A DNA stretch of 57,978 nt from Candidatus Schekmanbacteria bacterium (lineage in GTDB: Bacteria; CSSED10-310; JACPHN01). Position 1 is the first letter of the stretch; every line of letters starts with the position of its first letter. The DNA lies in the NCBI GenBank assembly GCA_016188575.1, contig JACPHN010000254.1:1-57978 (forward strand), written 5' to 3'. Position numbers and translations under genes: made by a program. Of this stretch, positions 9,708-17,550 are shown one piece after another. The notes under the pieces are model-generated. The model was not told the origin of the DNA. It saw nothing but the letters and a program-made list of their open reading frames with translations, and did not search any database.

Positions 9708-10730
9708 ATGAACGCTCTCGTCACCGGCGGCGCCGGCTTCATCGGCTCCCACGTCGTCCGCGCGCTGCTTCGCGACGGCCATCGCGTGCGCGTGCTCCAC
9801 CTGCCCAAGGAAAACCTGGCCAACCTCGCCGAGCTCGACGTCGAGAAAGTCGCCGGTGACATCACCGACGCCGGCGCCGCGCGCAACGCCATGCGCGGGT
9901 GCGACTGGGTCTTTCACCTCGCCGCGGTGTACGCGTTGTGGCTGCCGCGTCCCGCGCTCATGCGCGAAGTCAATGTCGGCGGCACGCGCAACATCCTTGA
10001 CGCCGCCGCTGACCTCGGCGTTTCCAAGGTGGTCTTTACGAGCTCCATCGCCGTGTTCGGCGGCCAGGGGCTCGACCGCGACGCCACCGAGCACAGTTCC
10101 TTCGCGCTGCGCCATACCGGCGACCTGTACTGCATCACCAAGCTCGAATCGCACCGCCTCGCGGAGACCTACGCGGCGCGCGGTCTTGACGTCACGATCG
10201 TGGCGCCCACGGGGCCGGTCGGCCCCGGCGATATCGGCCCGACCCCGACCGGCAAGCTCCTGCTCGCCTGCCTCAATCTTCCGGTCGCGCTGGTGACCGA
10301 CACCGTGAGCAACTTCGGCGACGTGCGCGACATTGCCGAGGGGCATCTGCTCGCAGCCCATCGCGGCCGGCCGGGCGAAAGCTACCTGCTTGGCGGTGAA
10401 AACGCTCGCTTCTCGGACGTCGCCCGCCTCGCGATGCGCGTGCTCGACCTGCACAAGCCGGTTCTTTCGGTGCCGCCCGGGGCTCTTGGCGTCGCTTCTC
10501 ACTTTCTCGTCGCCTGGGCAAACCGCGTGTCGCGGTCGGCGCCGCTGGTCACCCCCGCGGCTGTCGAAATCAGCCGATTGGGGCTGCGCGCGGACTGCGC
10601 GAAAGCCCGGCGGGAGCTCGGCCTGCCCTCCCGCCCGCTGGAGGAGACGCTGCGCGACGCCGCGGCGTGGTTTGCAGGCCACGGGTACGTCCGCAGCGCC
10701 GCGGTCCGTCGCAAGATCCTGCAGAGCTGA
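9708..10730 (+). CDS. NAD(P)-dependent sugar epimerase/dehydratase, HpnA-like extended SDR
   Basis: A 340-residue extended short-chain dehydrogenase/reductase. The Rossmann motif is GGAGFIGS (7-14), followed by the usual FHLAA. The catalytic pair is Tyr141 and Lys145 in YCITK, with the upstream Ser in VFTSSIAV. The text LEGLDVEKV-like plus LAAVYALWLP resembles hopanoid-associated epimerase HpnA, but no hopanoid genes are nearby, so this is only a resemblance. The ATG at 9708 has GGAG eight bases upstream. The frame is open from 9606, but the extra residues are basic and unlike the family. The gene is followed after about 110 bp by the M48/AIM24 operon. Confidence 0.88.
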   Translation: MNALVTGGAGFIGSHVVRALLRDGHRVRVLHLPKENLANLAELDVEKVAGDITDAGAARNAMRGCDWVFHLAAVYALWLPRPALMREVNVGGTRNILDAAADLGVSKVVFTSSIAVFGGQGLDRDATEHSSFALRHTGDLYCITKLESHRLAETYAARGLDVTIVAPTGPVGPGDIGPTPTGKLLLACLNLPVALVTDTVSNFGDVRDIAEGHLLAAHRGRPGESYLLGGENARFSDVARLAMRVLDLHKPVLSVPPGALGVASHFLVAWANRVSRSAPLVTPAAVEISRLGLRADCAKARRELGLPSRPLEETLRDAAAWFAGHGYVRSAAVRRKILQS

Positions 10731-10838
10731 AGTGTCGCCGGGAACCGTTCGCGCAGCCCTTGCGCCGCGCGAGCGTCTTCGACTATGGTGACGAGCCTGG
10801 GCCTTCACCGACAAGCACTCCCAGGGCAGACGCAACGC

Positions 10839-11942
10839 ATGCAAGGAAAGCTCTTCGGTCGCACTGCAGCCGGTGGTGAGAGTTGCGAGGTCAGCGTCGC
10901 GGGCGCTTGCCTGCAGGCGGAGCACGAGGAGCAGACGGTGCGGTTTCCGGCCGAAAGCTCACGGCTATCGATCGGCGGCACCAACGGCTGCATGTTCGTG
11001 CTCGAAAAAGATGGCGCCTCGGGAACCGTCAGCCTCTATCTCGATCGGCCGCAGAGCCGGCAGCTCTTGCTGGCGGCCGGGTTCGCGGCGCGTCTCGCCG
11101 AGCTCGAAAGCGCGCACAGCGCTGTGCGCGCGCGCTGGGCGGGCGTGGCCGTGCTCGTCGTGGCGGCGTGCCTGGCGCTCGCGTTCGCTGTCAACAAGGT
11201 CGCCGATCTCGTCCTCGTCTCGGCCGTGCAGCAGGTGCCGCTCTCGTGGGAGTCCAAGCTCGGCGCCACGATGATGAGCGGCGTGCTCGCGACCGCGACG
11301 GAAGTTTCGCAGCGGGAAGTCACCGCCGCGGTGGAGACCGTCGTGTCGCGGCTGAAGGGCGCCCTCGAGCCGCCTCGCGACGACATCGCCGTGCACGTCT
11401 TGCGCGACGACGAGGTCAACGCCTTCGCCCTACCCGGCGGACAAATCGTGCTCAATACCGCCCTGGTCGCCTCGTGCGAGCGCCCCGAGGAACTGGCCGG
11501 CGTGCTCGCGCACGAAATGCAACACATCCTGCTGCGGCACAGCCTGCAGTCGATCGCGGAAAAGATGAAATGGAGCATTCTGCTCTCCCTGGTCATCGGC
11601 GACTTCGACTCGGTGCAGGCGGCCATTCTCGGCGGTGCTGCCGGCCTCGCCCGCCTCGGACACAGCCGTGATATGGAACGGGAAGCCGATCGCCAGGGGC
11701 TCCTGCTGCTCCATCGCGCCAACATCGATCCCGAGGGCATGGTCGACTTCTTCGCCCGACTGGGCGCCGCGAATCGACCCGAGAGCAGCGCGCTGCTGAG
11801 CTTCGCATCGACACACCCCGGGGACGAGGAACGCGTGTCCTATCTGCAAGCGGAAATCGCCGGGCTGGGCGAGCGCACCGTCGAGCCCCTCGCGATCGAT
11901 TGGGAAACTATGCGCCGGATGCTCAAGGAGGGTAGCTCGTGA
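10839..11942 (+). CDS. M48-family zinc metallopeptidase, membrane-anchored
   Basis: A 367-residue protein. A soluble N-terminal region of about 80 residues begins MQGKLFGRTAAGG and is typical of this subfamily. One transmembrane helix follows (about 101-117, VAVLVVAACLALAFAV). The M48 catalytic domain contains HEMQH (His225, Glu226, His229) and the downstream third-ligand region SRDMEREADRQG. M48 enzymes of this type resemble the Oma1/BepA/HtpX group that degrades misfolded membrane or envelope proteins. The start at 10839 is preferred over an in-frame ATG at 10785 on family grounds, but neither has a strong ribosome-binding site. The stop overlaps the GTG of the next gene in a GTGA junction. 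This makes it the first gene of a five-gene operon with three AIM24 proteins. Confidence 0.9.
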   Translation: MQGKLFGRTAAGGESCEVSVAGACLQAEHEEQTVRFPAESSRLSIGGTNGCMFVLEKDGASGTVSLYLDRPQSRQLLLAAGFAARLAELESAHSAVRARWAGVAVLVVAACLALAFAVNKVADLVLVSAVQQVPLSWESKLGATMMSGVLATATEVSQREVTAAVETVVSRLKGALEPPRDDIAVHVLRDDEVNAFALPGGQIVLNTALVASCERPEELAGVLAHEMQHILLRHSLQSIAEKMKWSILLSLVIGDFDSVQAAILGGAAGLARLGHSRDMEREADRQGLLLLHRANIDPEGMVDFFARLGAANRPESSALLSFASTHPGDEERVSYLQAEIAGLGERTVEPLAIDWETMRRMLKEGSS

Positions 11943-12598
11943 AAGCGGCAATCGATGGCAATCCCGACTTCGGTAACCTGTGGCTGACGCTGGATGCGGG
12001 AGACAAGGTGCTGGCCGAGTCGGGTGCAATGGCACACATGTCGGCCGATGTCGAGGTCAAGACCAGGCTCATGGGGGGATTCTTCAAGGCGCTCGTCCGC
12101 AGGCTGCTGGCGGGCGAGTCGCTGCTGGTCGGCGAGTACACCGGACGGTCGGCAGGAAGCCGGTTGGCCGTGTCGCCGGCGCTCCCCGGTGAAGTCGGCT
12201 TTCGCGATTTTGACGGCGACGGCTACTACTTCCAGGCGGGCTCGTTTCTCGCCAGTACGCCGGGTATTGCGCTGAAGACGAAATTCGTGGGACTGAAGGC
12301 GCTGTTTTCAGGCGAGGGCGCTTTCTTCCTCTATTGCACGGGCACGGGAAGACTGTGGTATAACGCTTACGGCGCGATCGTGGAACGGGACGTCGACGGA
12401 GAGCTCTTCGTCGATACCGGCCACGTCGTCGGCTGGGAGCCGACGCTGACCTGGAAGATCTCGGGGACGGGCAACTTCTTCAGCACGATGTTTTCGGGTG
12501 AGGGGTTGCTGTTGCACTTTCAGGGCCGCGGCAAGGTGTTGCTCCAGACCCGCTCGGTGGGCGCTCTGGTTTCCTGGACCAAGACGTATCTGCGCTGA
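11939..12598 (+). CDS. AIM24-family protein, paralogue 1
   Basis: A 219-residue AIM24-fold protein, a double beta-sandwich-like family related to yeast mitochondrial Aim24. Diagnostic stretches are VLAESGAMAHMSADVEV, LLVGEYTG, FRDFDGDGYYFQAGSFLAST and LFVDTGHVVGWEPTLTW. The start is GTG at 11939 with a strong AAGGAGG upstream. It overlaps the stop of the M48 peptidase, so translation is probably coupled. No signal peptide or membrane helix is visible. The molecular function of bacterial members is not established. Confidence 0.88.
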   Translation: MKAAIDGNPDFGNLWLTLDAGDKVLAESGAMAHMSADVEVKTRLMGGFFKALVRRLLAGESLLVGEYTGRSAGSRLAVSPALPGEVGFRDFDGDGYYFQAGSFLASTPGIALKTKFVGLKALFSGEGAFFLYCTGTGRLWYNAYGAIVERDVDGELFVDTGHVVGWEPTLTWKISGTGNFFSTMFSGEGLLLHFQGRGKVLLQTRSVGALVSWTKTYLR

Positions 12599-12609
12599 GG
12601 AGCACGGCG

Positions 12610-13287
12610 ATGCGATTGCAAGTATTGGGAAAGGGAGCATTCTCCCGCGTGCGCGTCGAGCTGAATCCGGGCGAGACGTTCATCAGCGAGGCCGGAAAGA
12701 TGGTCCGGCAGTCCGCCGGCATCGACATGGACGTGACGACGAAATCGCGCGGCAAGGGCGGGCTGCTAGGGGCCATGAAGCGGCTCGTCGGCGGCGATTC
12801 CTTCTTTCTCGCCACCTACCGCGCCCGCGGGACGGGTGAGGTGGTGCTGGCGCCGGATTTGATTGGCGAGGTGGCGGTCCTGCAGCTCGACGGCGGCTCC
12901 GCGTGGATGTGCTCGGGCGGCTCGTTTGTGGCGCAAGGACCGGAAATCGGCATCGAGGCGCGCTGGCAGGGTGCCAAGGGGTTGTTCAGCGGCGAGAGCC
13001 TGTTCTTCCTCGAGGCGACCGGCCGCGGGCCGATTGTCGTCAGCGCCTTCGGCGCCGTTCGCGAGATCGCGGTCGACGGCGAGTACATCGTGGACACCGG
13101 TCATGTCGTCGCCTTCGAAAACAGCCTCCAGTACGACATCACCAAGGCGGGTTCCTCGTGGCTCCACTCGTTCCTCGCGGGCGAAGGCCTGGTGATGAAG
13201 TTCCGCGGCCACGGACGGCTCGTCGTGCAATCCCACAACCCCACCGCGTTCGGCCGTTTCCTCGGCCCCAAGCTTCCTCCGAGGTGA
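12610..13287 (+). CDS. AIM24-family protein, paralogue 2
   Basis: A 225-residue second copy of the AIM24 fold. Matching landmarks are FISEAGKMVRQSAGIDMDV, FFLATYRARGTGEVVLAP, AWMCSGGSFVAQGPEI and EYIVDTGHVVAFENSL. GAGGAG precedes the ATG. The gap from the previous gene is 11 bp. It is clearly homologous to its neighbours but well diverged, so the duplications are old or the three copies do different jobs. Confidence 0.9.
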   Translation: MRLQVLGKGAFSRVRVELNPGETFISEAGKMVRQSAGIDMDVTTKSRGKGGLLGAMKRLVGGDSFFLATYRARGTGEVVLAPDLIGEVAVLQLDGGSAWMCSGGSFVAQGPEIGIEARWQGAKGLFSGESLFFLEATGRGPIVVSAFGAVREIAVDGEYIVDTGHVVAFENSLQYDITKAGSSWLHSFLAGEGLVMKFRGHGRLVVQSHNPTAFGRFLGPKLPPR

Positions 13288-13290
13288 ACC

Positions 13291-13959
13291 ATGAGATACG
13301 AGATCGTCAAGCCCGGGGCCTATCCGGTGCTGGAGGTAACGCTGGCGGCGCAAGAACGCCTCGTCGCGGAAGCCGGCGCGATGTCGTGGATGAGCCCAGG
13401 CATGAAAATGGAGACGTCGATGCGCGGCGGCGTCGTTTCCAGCCTGAAGCGCAAGGCGCTGGGCGGTGAGAGCCTGTTTCAAAACACGTTTTCGACGACC
13501 GGCGGCGCGGCGACGGTCGGCCTGGTCCCCGGACAGCCCGGTGAGGTGGTGGTGCTCGAGCTCACGGGGCGCGATCTGTTTCTCGAGCGCGGCGCCTATA
13601 TCGCCTCTACTCCCGAAGTTCAGCTCGACGCCAAGTTTCAGGGGCTGAAGGGGCTCTTCAGCGAGGGTCTTTTCGTGCTGCGGGCGTTTGGCAAGGGGCT
13701 GTTGTTTTTCGCGGCGTATGGATCAGTGGACGAGATCGATGTGGACGGCGAATACATCGTCGACAACGGCTACGCGGTGGCGTGGGAGAGCTCGTTGAGC
13801 TACAGCGTCACGCGCGCCCGCAAGATCCGCAGCTTCCTGTTCGGCGACCAGCTTCTGCTGGTTTTCCGCGGCCGCGGCAAGGTCTGGGCGCAGTGCCGCT
13901 CCGCCGTGTCCTTCGCCAACTGGGTACACCCGTTTCGACCCGTGAAATCCAAGAGCTGA
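13291..13959 (+). CDS. AIM24-family protein, paralogue 3
   Basis: A 222-residue third AIM24 copy, with LVAEAGAMSWMSPGMKMET, LFQNTFSTTG, LFLERGAYIASTPEV and EYIVDNGYAVAWESSLSYSV. It starts three bases after the previous stop, with GAGGTGA upstream. Paralogues 2 and 3 share the EYIVD(T/N)G loop that paralogue 1 has as LFVDTG. Confidence 0.9.
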   Translation: MRYEIVKPGAYPVLEVTLAAQERLVAEAGAMSWMSPGMKMETSMRGGVVSSLKRKALGGESLFQNTFSTTGGAATVGLVPGQPGEVVVLELTGRDLFLERGAYIASTPEVQLDAKFQGLKGLFSEGLFVLRAFGKGLLFFAAYGSVDEIDVDGEYIVDNGYAVAWESSLSYSVTRARKIRSFLFGDQLLLVFRGRGKVWAQCRSAVSFANWVHPFRPVKSKS

Positions 13960-13982
13960 GCTTTCGGAGGGAGGTTGCCGCG

Positions 13983-14420
13983 GTGCTCGGCTACGACGAC
14001 GAAGAGAAGGAAGAGAAGGACTCGTTGCTCACCAAGGCCTATGAAAGCCTGGTCCCGGACATCTTGCGCAAGGCGTACTTGCTTGGGCTCGGCAGCGTGG
14101 CGATGACCGAAGAGGGTCTGCGGCGCATGATCTCGGAGATTCGGCTGCCGAGGGATGAGGCGAAGAAGCTGATCGACTTTCTGATCGACCAGAGCCGGCG
14201 CAGCAAGGAAGAGGCGCTGAGCCTGGTCGGCTCAGAGGTCAACAAGTTTCTGCGGACCATGAACTTCGAGGACGAGATGCGCAGGATGCTCTCCGGTCTG
14301 CGCATCCACGTCCGCGCCGAGATTTCTTTCGAGCGTCTGGACGACGAGAGTCAACCGACCGAGCTCCGCGTGCAGCCGGAAATCGTGACGAAACGAAAGC
14401 GACCCAAGAAGGCGGAGTAG
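13983..14420 (+). CDS. Phasin-like helical protein
   Basis: 145 residues, highly charged and predicted helical throughout, with a basic C-terminus ending KRKRPKKAE. The pattern YESLVPDILRKAYLLGLG followed by amphipathic helices (KKLIDFLIDQSRRSKEEAL) resembles the polyhydroxyalkanoate-regulator/phasin-like group. Such proteins coat granules or act as scaffolds. No PHA synthase is in the window, so this is a resemblance only. The start is GTG at 13983, chosen for the GGAGGGAGG just upstream and its position 23 bp after the third AIM24 gene. The frame is open further back but overlaps that gene. It is last in the M48/AIM24 operon. Confidence 0.75.
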   Translation: MLGYDDEEKEEKDSLLTKAYESLVPDILRKAYLLGLGSVAMTEEGLRRMISEIRLPRDEAKKLIDFLIDQSRRSKEEALSLVGSEVNKFLRTMNFEDEMRRMLSGLRIHVRAEISFERLDDESQPTELRVQPEIVTKRKRPKKAE

Positions 14421-14427
14421 TTGTAGC

Positions 14428-14505
14428 GGACCGAGAACATGAACGCTCGGGACCGAGAACAGGTACCCCGCCGGGCCCACATTCATTGAGAATGGACCGA
14501 GAACA
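14428..14505. repeat. Three direct copies of GGACCGAGAACA
   Basis: The 12-mer starts at 14428, 14450 and 14494, spacings of 22 and 44 bp, with CCCACATT following the second and third copies. Such phased short direct repeats in an intergenic gap look like the tail of a degenerate transposon end or a protein-binding array. No transposase is adjacent. Confidence 0.7.
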
Positions 14506-14539
14506 GCCGATCCGGACCCACATTATCTGCGAACGACAA

Positions 14540-14989
14540 TCAAGCTGTCACCACCGCCCAGTCGTGGCGTACCTGCCAGGCGGTCGCGAATGACCCGTAG
14601 GTACGCCGCGCCAACTCCGCGACCGTCAGCTCCGGGTCACGTTCGAGCTCGGCCCACATGTCTGCTCGATAGCTCGGCCCCATGCGCACCCGGCATCGGT
14701 AGGTGCGGTGGCGGCGAGCGAGCTCGGTCGGGCTGAGAATGTCGGCCGGCCTGTCGCGAAGGATACCGGCGGGGACGCGGAGCGGGCCGTCGGCGAAGCG
14801 TCCGTCCTCGCCGCGGCGAGCGAGCTGGAAGTCGGTCCCTACCGCCAGGAGATCGAGGCGCGGTCCATCGTAGAGCGCCTGGAGCCGTGCCAGACGGCGA
14901 TCCTTTGCGAGCCAGCAGCCGATCGCCGCCCAGAACGCCCGCACCCGCGGCGACGCGCTGGCGCGAAGCGCCCGCCGGCGTCGGCCCAT
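14540..14989 (-). CDS. Hypothetical protein with C-terminal helix-turn-helix-like segment
   Basis: 149 residues with a basic N-terminus (MGRRRRALRASASPR). The middle reads like a folded domain (LDLLAVGTDFQLARRGEDG, then LRVPAGILRDRPADILSP). The C-terminus (DPELTVAELARRTYGSFATAW) looks like a winged-helix recognition unit. TAAGG lies a few bases before the ATG. I do not recognise the family. It sits at the edge of a toxin-antitoxin island and could be a transferred accessory gene or a regulator. Confidence 0.6.
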   Translation of the reverse strand: MGRRRRALRASASPRVRAFWAAIGCWLAKDRRLARLQALYDGPRLDLLAVGTDFQLARRGEDGRFADGPLRVPAGILRDRPADILSPTELARRHRTYRCRVRMGPSYRADMWAELERDPELTVAELARRTYGSFATAWQVRHDWAVVTA

Positions 14990-14995
14990 TCTGCC

Positions 14996-15072
14996 TTACA
15001 CCTGAGGCCGCCGCACAGAGGCGCGATTTGTCGCGCCCGGTCCTCGCGGCCGGTGATCGGGGCGGATCATTC
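14996..15072. repeat. Left arm of a 77-bp imperfect inverted repeat
   Basis: The reverse complement of this segment matches 16761-16837 at 67 of 77 positions by direct comparison. It contains the palindrome GGCGCGA-TTTG-TCGCGCC (about 15020-15037). Together with the right arm it brackets the toxin-antitoxin genes. Confidence 0.85.
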
Positions 15073-15196
15073 GCGGCGCGTCGGAAAAACGGGGCGCCGG
15101 GCGCTGCCGCTGACCCGGCGCCCCGTTAGGCGCAAGCCAATTCCGGCTAATTTCTCCACCGCGCTGTGAAGGACGAAGCGATTGACGACGTTCTAG

Positions 15197-15215
15197 GTAT
15201 GACGTATCACCATAC
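15197..15215. promoter_or_regulatory. Possible autoregulatory operator upstream of antitoxin
   Basis: An inverted repeat GTATG-N9-CATAC ends 14 bp before the antitoxin ATG at 15230. RHH antitoxins commonly bind such sites at their own promoters. The assignment is inference from position. Confidence 0.4.
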
Positions 15216-15229
15216 TGATGGAGGTCGCT

Positions 15230-15472
15230 ATGGCGAAAACCAAGGTTGCAGTCACGCTCGACTCGAAGTTGATCATCCGCCTGAACACCCTCATCGCAGA
15301 GGGCCACTTCCCCAATCGCAGTTCCGCGATTGAGGTTGCGCTGGAGGAGAAGTTGGAATGCTTGAGCCGTGCCCGGCTTGCCCGCGAGTGCGCAAAGCTG
15401 GACCCCAGCGAGGAGCGCGCGCTGGCGGAAGAGGGGCTCAACGCTGAGCTTGCAGCATGGCCGGAATACTGA
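15230..15472 (+). CDS. Ribbon-helix-helix antitoxin of a MazEF/PemIK-type module
   Basis: 80 residues. KTKVAVTLDSKLIIRLNTLI followed by PNRSSAIEVALEEKL is the beta-strand/helix/helix layout of a CopG-like RHH DNA-binding domain. The acidic C-terminus (DPSEERALAEEGLNAEL) would wrap the toxin. The ATG at 15230 is preferred to 15218 because GGAGG lies at the right distance before it. The 3' end overlaps the toxin gene by 16 bp. Confidence 0.85.
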   Translation: MAKTKVAVTLDSKLIIRLNTLIAEGHFPNRSSAIEVALEEKLECLSRARLARECAKLDPSEERALAEEGLNAELAAWPEY

Positions 15473-15795
15473 GGGGCGAAATCCGGTGGGCAGACCTCGA
15501 TCCTGTTCGCGGCCACGAGCAGGCTGGGCTTTGTCCTGTCCTCGTGCTCAGCCAGGACGTCTTCAACGAGCGCTCGGGCACCGTATTCGCGATGGCGCTG
15601 ACGAGCCAGCCACAGCGTGCCGGCTTTCCGCTCACGCTGGAGCTCTCGGACCCGAGCCTGCCGAAGCGATCGTGGGTAAAGATCAGCCAGATCCGGACGC
15701 TCGCGACAGAGCGCATCGGCAAGCCGATCGGACGGGCGTCCCCGGAGGAGCTCGCTCAAGTGATCGACGGTCTCCTCGAGATCGTAGGCGTCTAA
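15457..15795 (+). CDS. PemK/MazF-family endoribonuclease toxin
   Basis: 112 residues with the family's opening RGEIRWADLDPVRGHEQAG, then CPVLVLSQDVFNE, PLTLEL, SWVKISQIRTL and a C-terminal helix. MazF-type toxins cleave mRNA at short sequences and are neutralised by the upstream antitoxin. The conserved Arg after RG and the SQIRT block are present, so it looks intact. It overlaps the antitoxin gene, which implies translational coupling. Confidence 0.9.
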   Translation: MAGILRGEIRWADLDPVRGHEQAGLCPVLVLSQDVFNERSGTVFAMALTSQPQRAGFPLTLELSDPSLPKRSWVKISQIRTLATERIGKPIGRASPEELAQVIDGLLEIVGV

Positions 15796-15948
15796 CAACG
15801 CGCTGCAGCGGACGGGCCGGAAGCCGGCCTGTCCCTGACCCGGCGCCCCGCTACCACGGACGCTGCGCGCCGTGCCAGCGGGCGGAGGAGGACGGGGTCA
15901 TGGCTCTTGTGAACACGGCCTCGTTCATCGTTTGGGCCACAGCAAAGG

Positions 15949-16236
15949 TCATGCGGCGTGCCAATAGGCGCATGCCACTGGCGATGCCTTCGGCCAGACG
16001 TTCCAAGAGTCTCGGAAACGATGGAAGCCTTGGTATTCGTGGCAAGGCGCGTCCATCTCCTCCTGCGAACAAGTATCGAGCAGTTGCCGAAAGGTCCCCA
16101 TGTGGTCGGCCATCGAGATAAGCAGTTCTTCATCGCCGCCGCGCCAAGCCTCGCAGATCATTTCGCGCGAGCACGGGCCGAGCGACGCATCATCACCGTC
16201 CATCCAAAGCAAGGCGTGAGTGTCGAGAACGATCAC
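15949..16236 (-). pseudogene. Truncated VapC-type PIN-domain toxin
   Basis: The first 41 residues (MIVLDTHALLWMDGD, then EAWRGGDEELLIS) match the start of a VapC PIN ribonuclease, including the first catalytic Asp5. After that the expected ISFWE block and the later Asp residues are missing, and the reading continues as unrelated sequence to a stop at 15949. No other frame restores the PIN domain, so this looks like a deletion or replacement. The GTG start at 16236 overlaps the antitoxin stop as GTGA. Confidence 0.7.
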
Positions 16237-16463
16237 GCCAGTGCCTCCCAGTCATTCGCGGCGATGGGCGAAACAATGTCGCCTTCGATGTGCAGCGTGG
16301 GGTGCAGGCCGAAGGGTGAATTGGCGCGTGTCCCGGAATAGGGCCGTAGCTCTGCCACGGGTTGGCCGTTCTTGGTGATCACCAGCGTTTCTCCCGTCCG
16401 GGCGATGTCGTCCATCAGCGCAAGACAACGGGCTTTGAAGTCGGATGCCTGAATCGTCCGCAT
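16233..16463 (-). CDS. Phd/YefM-family antitoxin
   Basis: 76 residues. MRTIQASDFKARCLALMDDI and the strand GETLVITKNGQPVAEL are the hallmark of Phd/YefM antitoxins. The ATG at 16463 has AAGGAG upstream; the longer frame to 16508 adds unrelated residues. Its partner is the adjacent truncated VapC gene, so the antitoxin may be an orphan that persists for its DNA-binding role. Confidence 0.88.
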   Translation of the reverse strand: MRTIQASDFKARCLALMDDIARTGETLVITKNGQPVAELRPYSGTRANSPFGLHPTLHIEGDIVSPIAANDWEALA

Positions 16464-17550
16464 TGGTAGCTCCTTGGTGACCATGCTAAGGACTATAGTC
16501 GTTAACATGCCCTATTACCAACGTCTGCTCACGCCGCGGCCGTGCCCGCCACGGGCCGGCGGTCGTGGTAGCGGACCCGGCCGATATTGGGGGCGACAGA
16601 CGCCACTGTCGAGCTTGAGCCTCTTTGGATCGGGGTCAGGAAAGTCGGCGTCGGCTGAATGTCCGGTTTCGTCCTTTACACTACTTCCCGCCGCAGGCTT
16701 GGGCGCTGAGGGGCGCGATTCATCGCGCCCCCAATTCCGGGCCGGGGATCATCAGGCCGAGAATGATCCGCCCCGATTGCCCGCCGCGATGACCGGGCGC
16801 GATTCATCGCGCCCCTGCGTGGCGGCCTCAGGTGTAAAGCAGATTCGGTCGACGCCAGACGCTGGCTGCGGGATCGGCAGGTTCTTGTTGTCCTTGGCCG
16901 TCTACTGCTCGGGTTCCGCCAGTCTATCTCGGGCGGTGCTTACACCCGATGATTTGGAGAATCTTGCGGAATGGACATGTCGAGACCGAACTGTGGAACG
17001 TCTGGAGCGCTCCTTCTTTCGCCGAGTTGACAGCCCGATCCTCGCAAAGGTATCCGCTGCTCACCACCAGCTCGTGAATGTCGAGCCGCGTGCAAACCTC
17101 GCAGCTCGTCCCGAAGCGATTTGGAGGTTGCGGAACCCGAGTTGCGAAGGGACGGCGATCATTCGTTATTCGTTTTCTCCGAAGCCGCGGAAAGCGGTCA
17201 GGGATCCAACGTAGCATCCACGCGAGACGCGACAGGGTCGCGCCGGGTGCTTCTTTTCAAATACCCCCTCTGAAAGAGGGACGCTGGGGAGCGCTGTTGC
17301 ATCGACGGCCTACGGCGGTGGATTCAGGCTCCCGAGCCGCATTGCGCCGGCGGCGTTAACGACATAGGCTAGTTCGAGGACGGCCGCTGTTCCGGAGATT
17401 TCAGGGGAACGACGTGAGTCTAGTAATTGCGATTTCCCCTCGCCGGTGGCGGCAACGCGCCACGTTCTGTCCGATGCAACAAACCCCTGATGCGCGCTCG
17501 CCGCGAAGGCGGCGCGCCGTTGGGTCCCGATCTATTGCAAGGAGGTTTCC
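16464..17550. other. Gene-poor accessory interval with GGGCGCGAT palindromes
   Basis: No convincing gene in about 1.1 kb. It contains two identical 20-bp palindromes, GGGCGCGATTCATCGCGCCC, at 16711-16730 and 16795-16814. The second lies inside the right inverted-repeat arm. The open frames here have compositions unlike the neighbouring proteins and no family resemblance. Confidence 0.6.
16761..16837. repeat. Right arm of the 77-bp imperfect inverted repeat
   Basis: Partner of 14996-15072, about 87% identical in inverted orientation. The two arms are 1.7 kb apart and enclose the MazF-type pair and the broken VapC pair. Confidence 0.85.

Noticed and set aside
16474-17217. Open frames on both strands between the toxin-antitoxin island and the NTF2-like gene
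   Set aside because: No family resemblance, no ribosome-binding sites, and they run through palindromic repeats.
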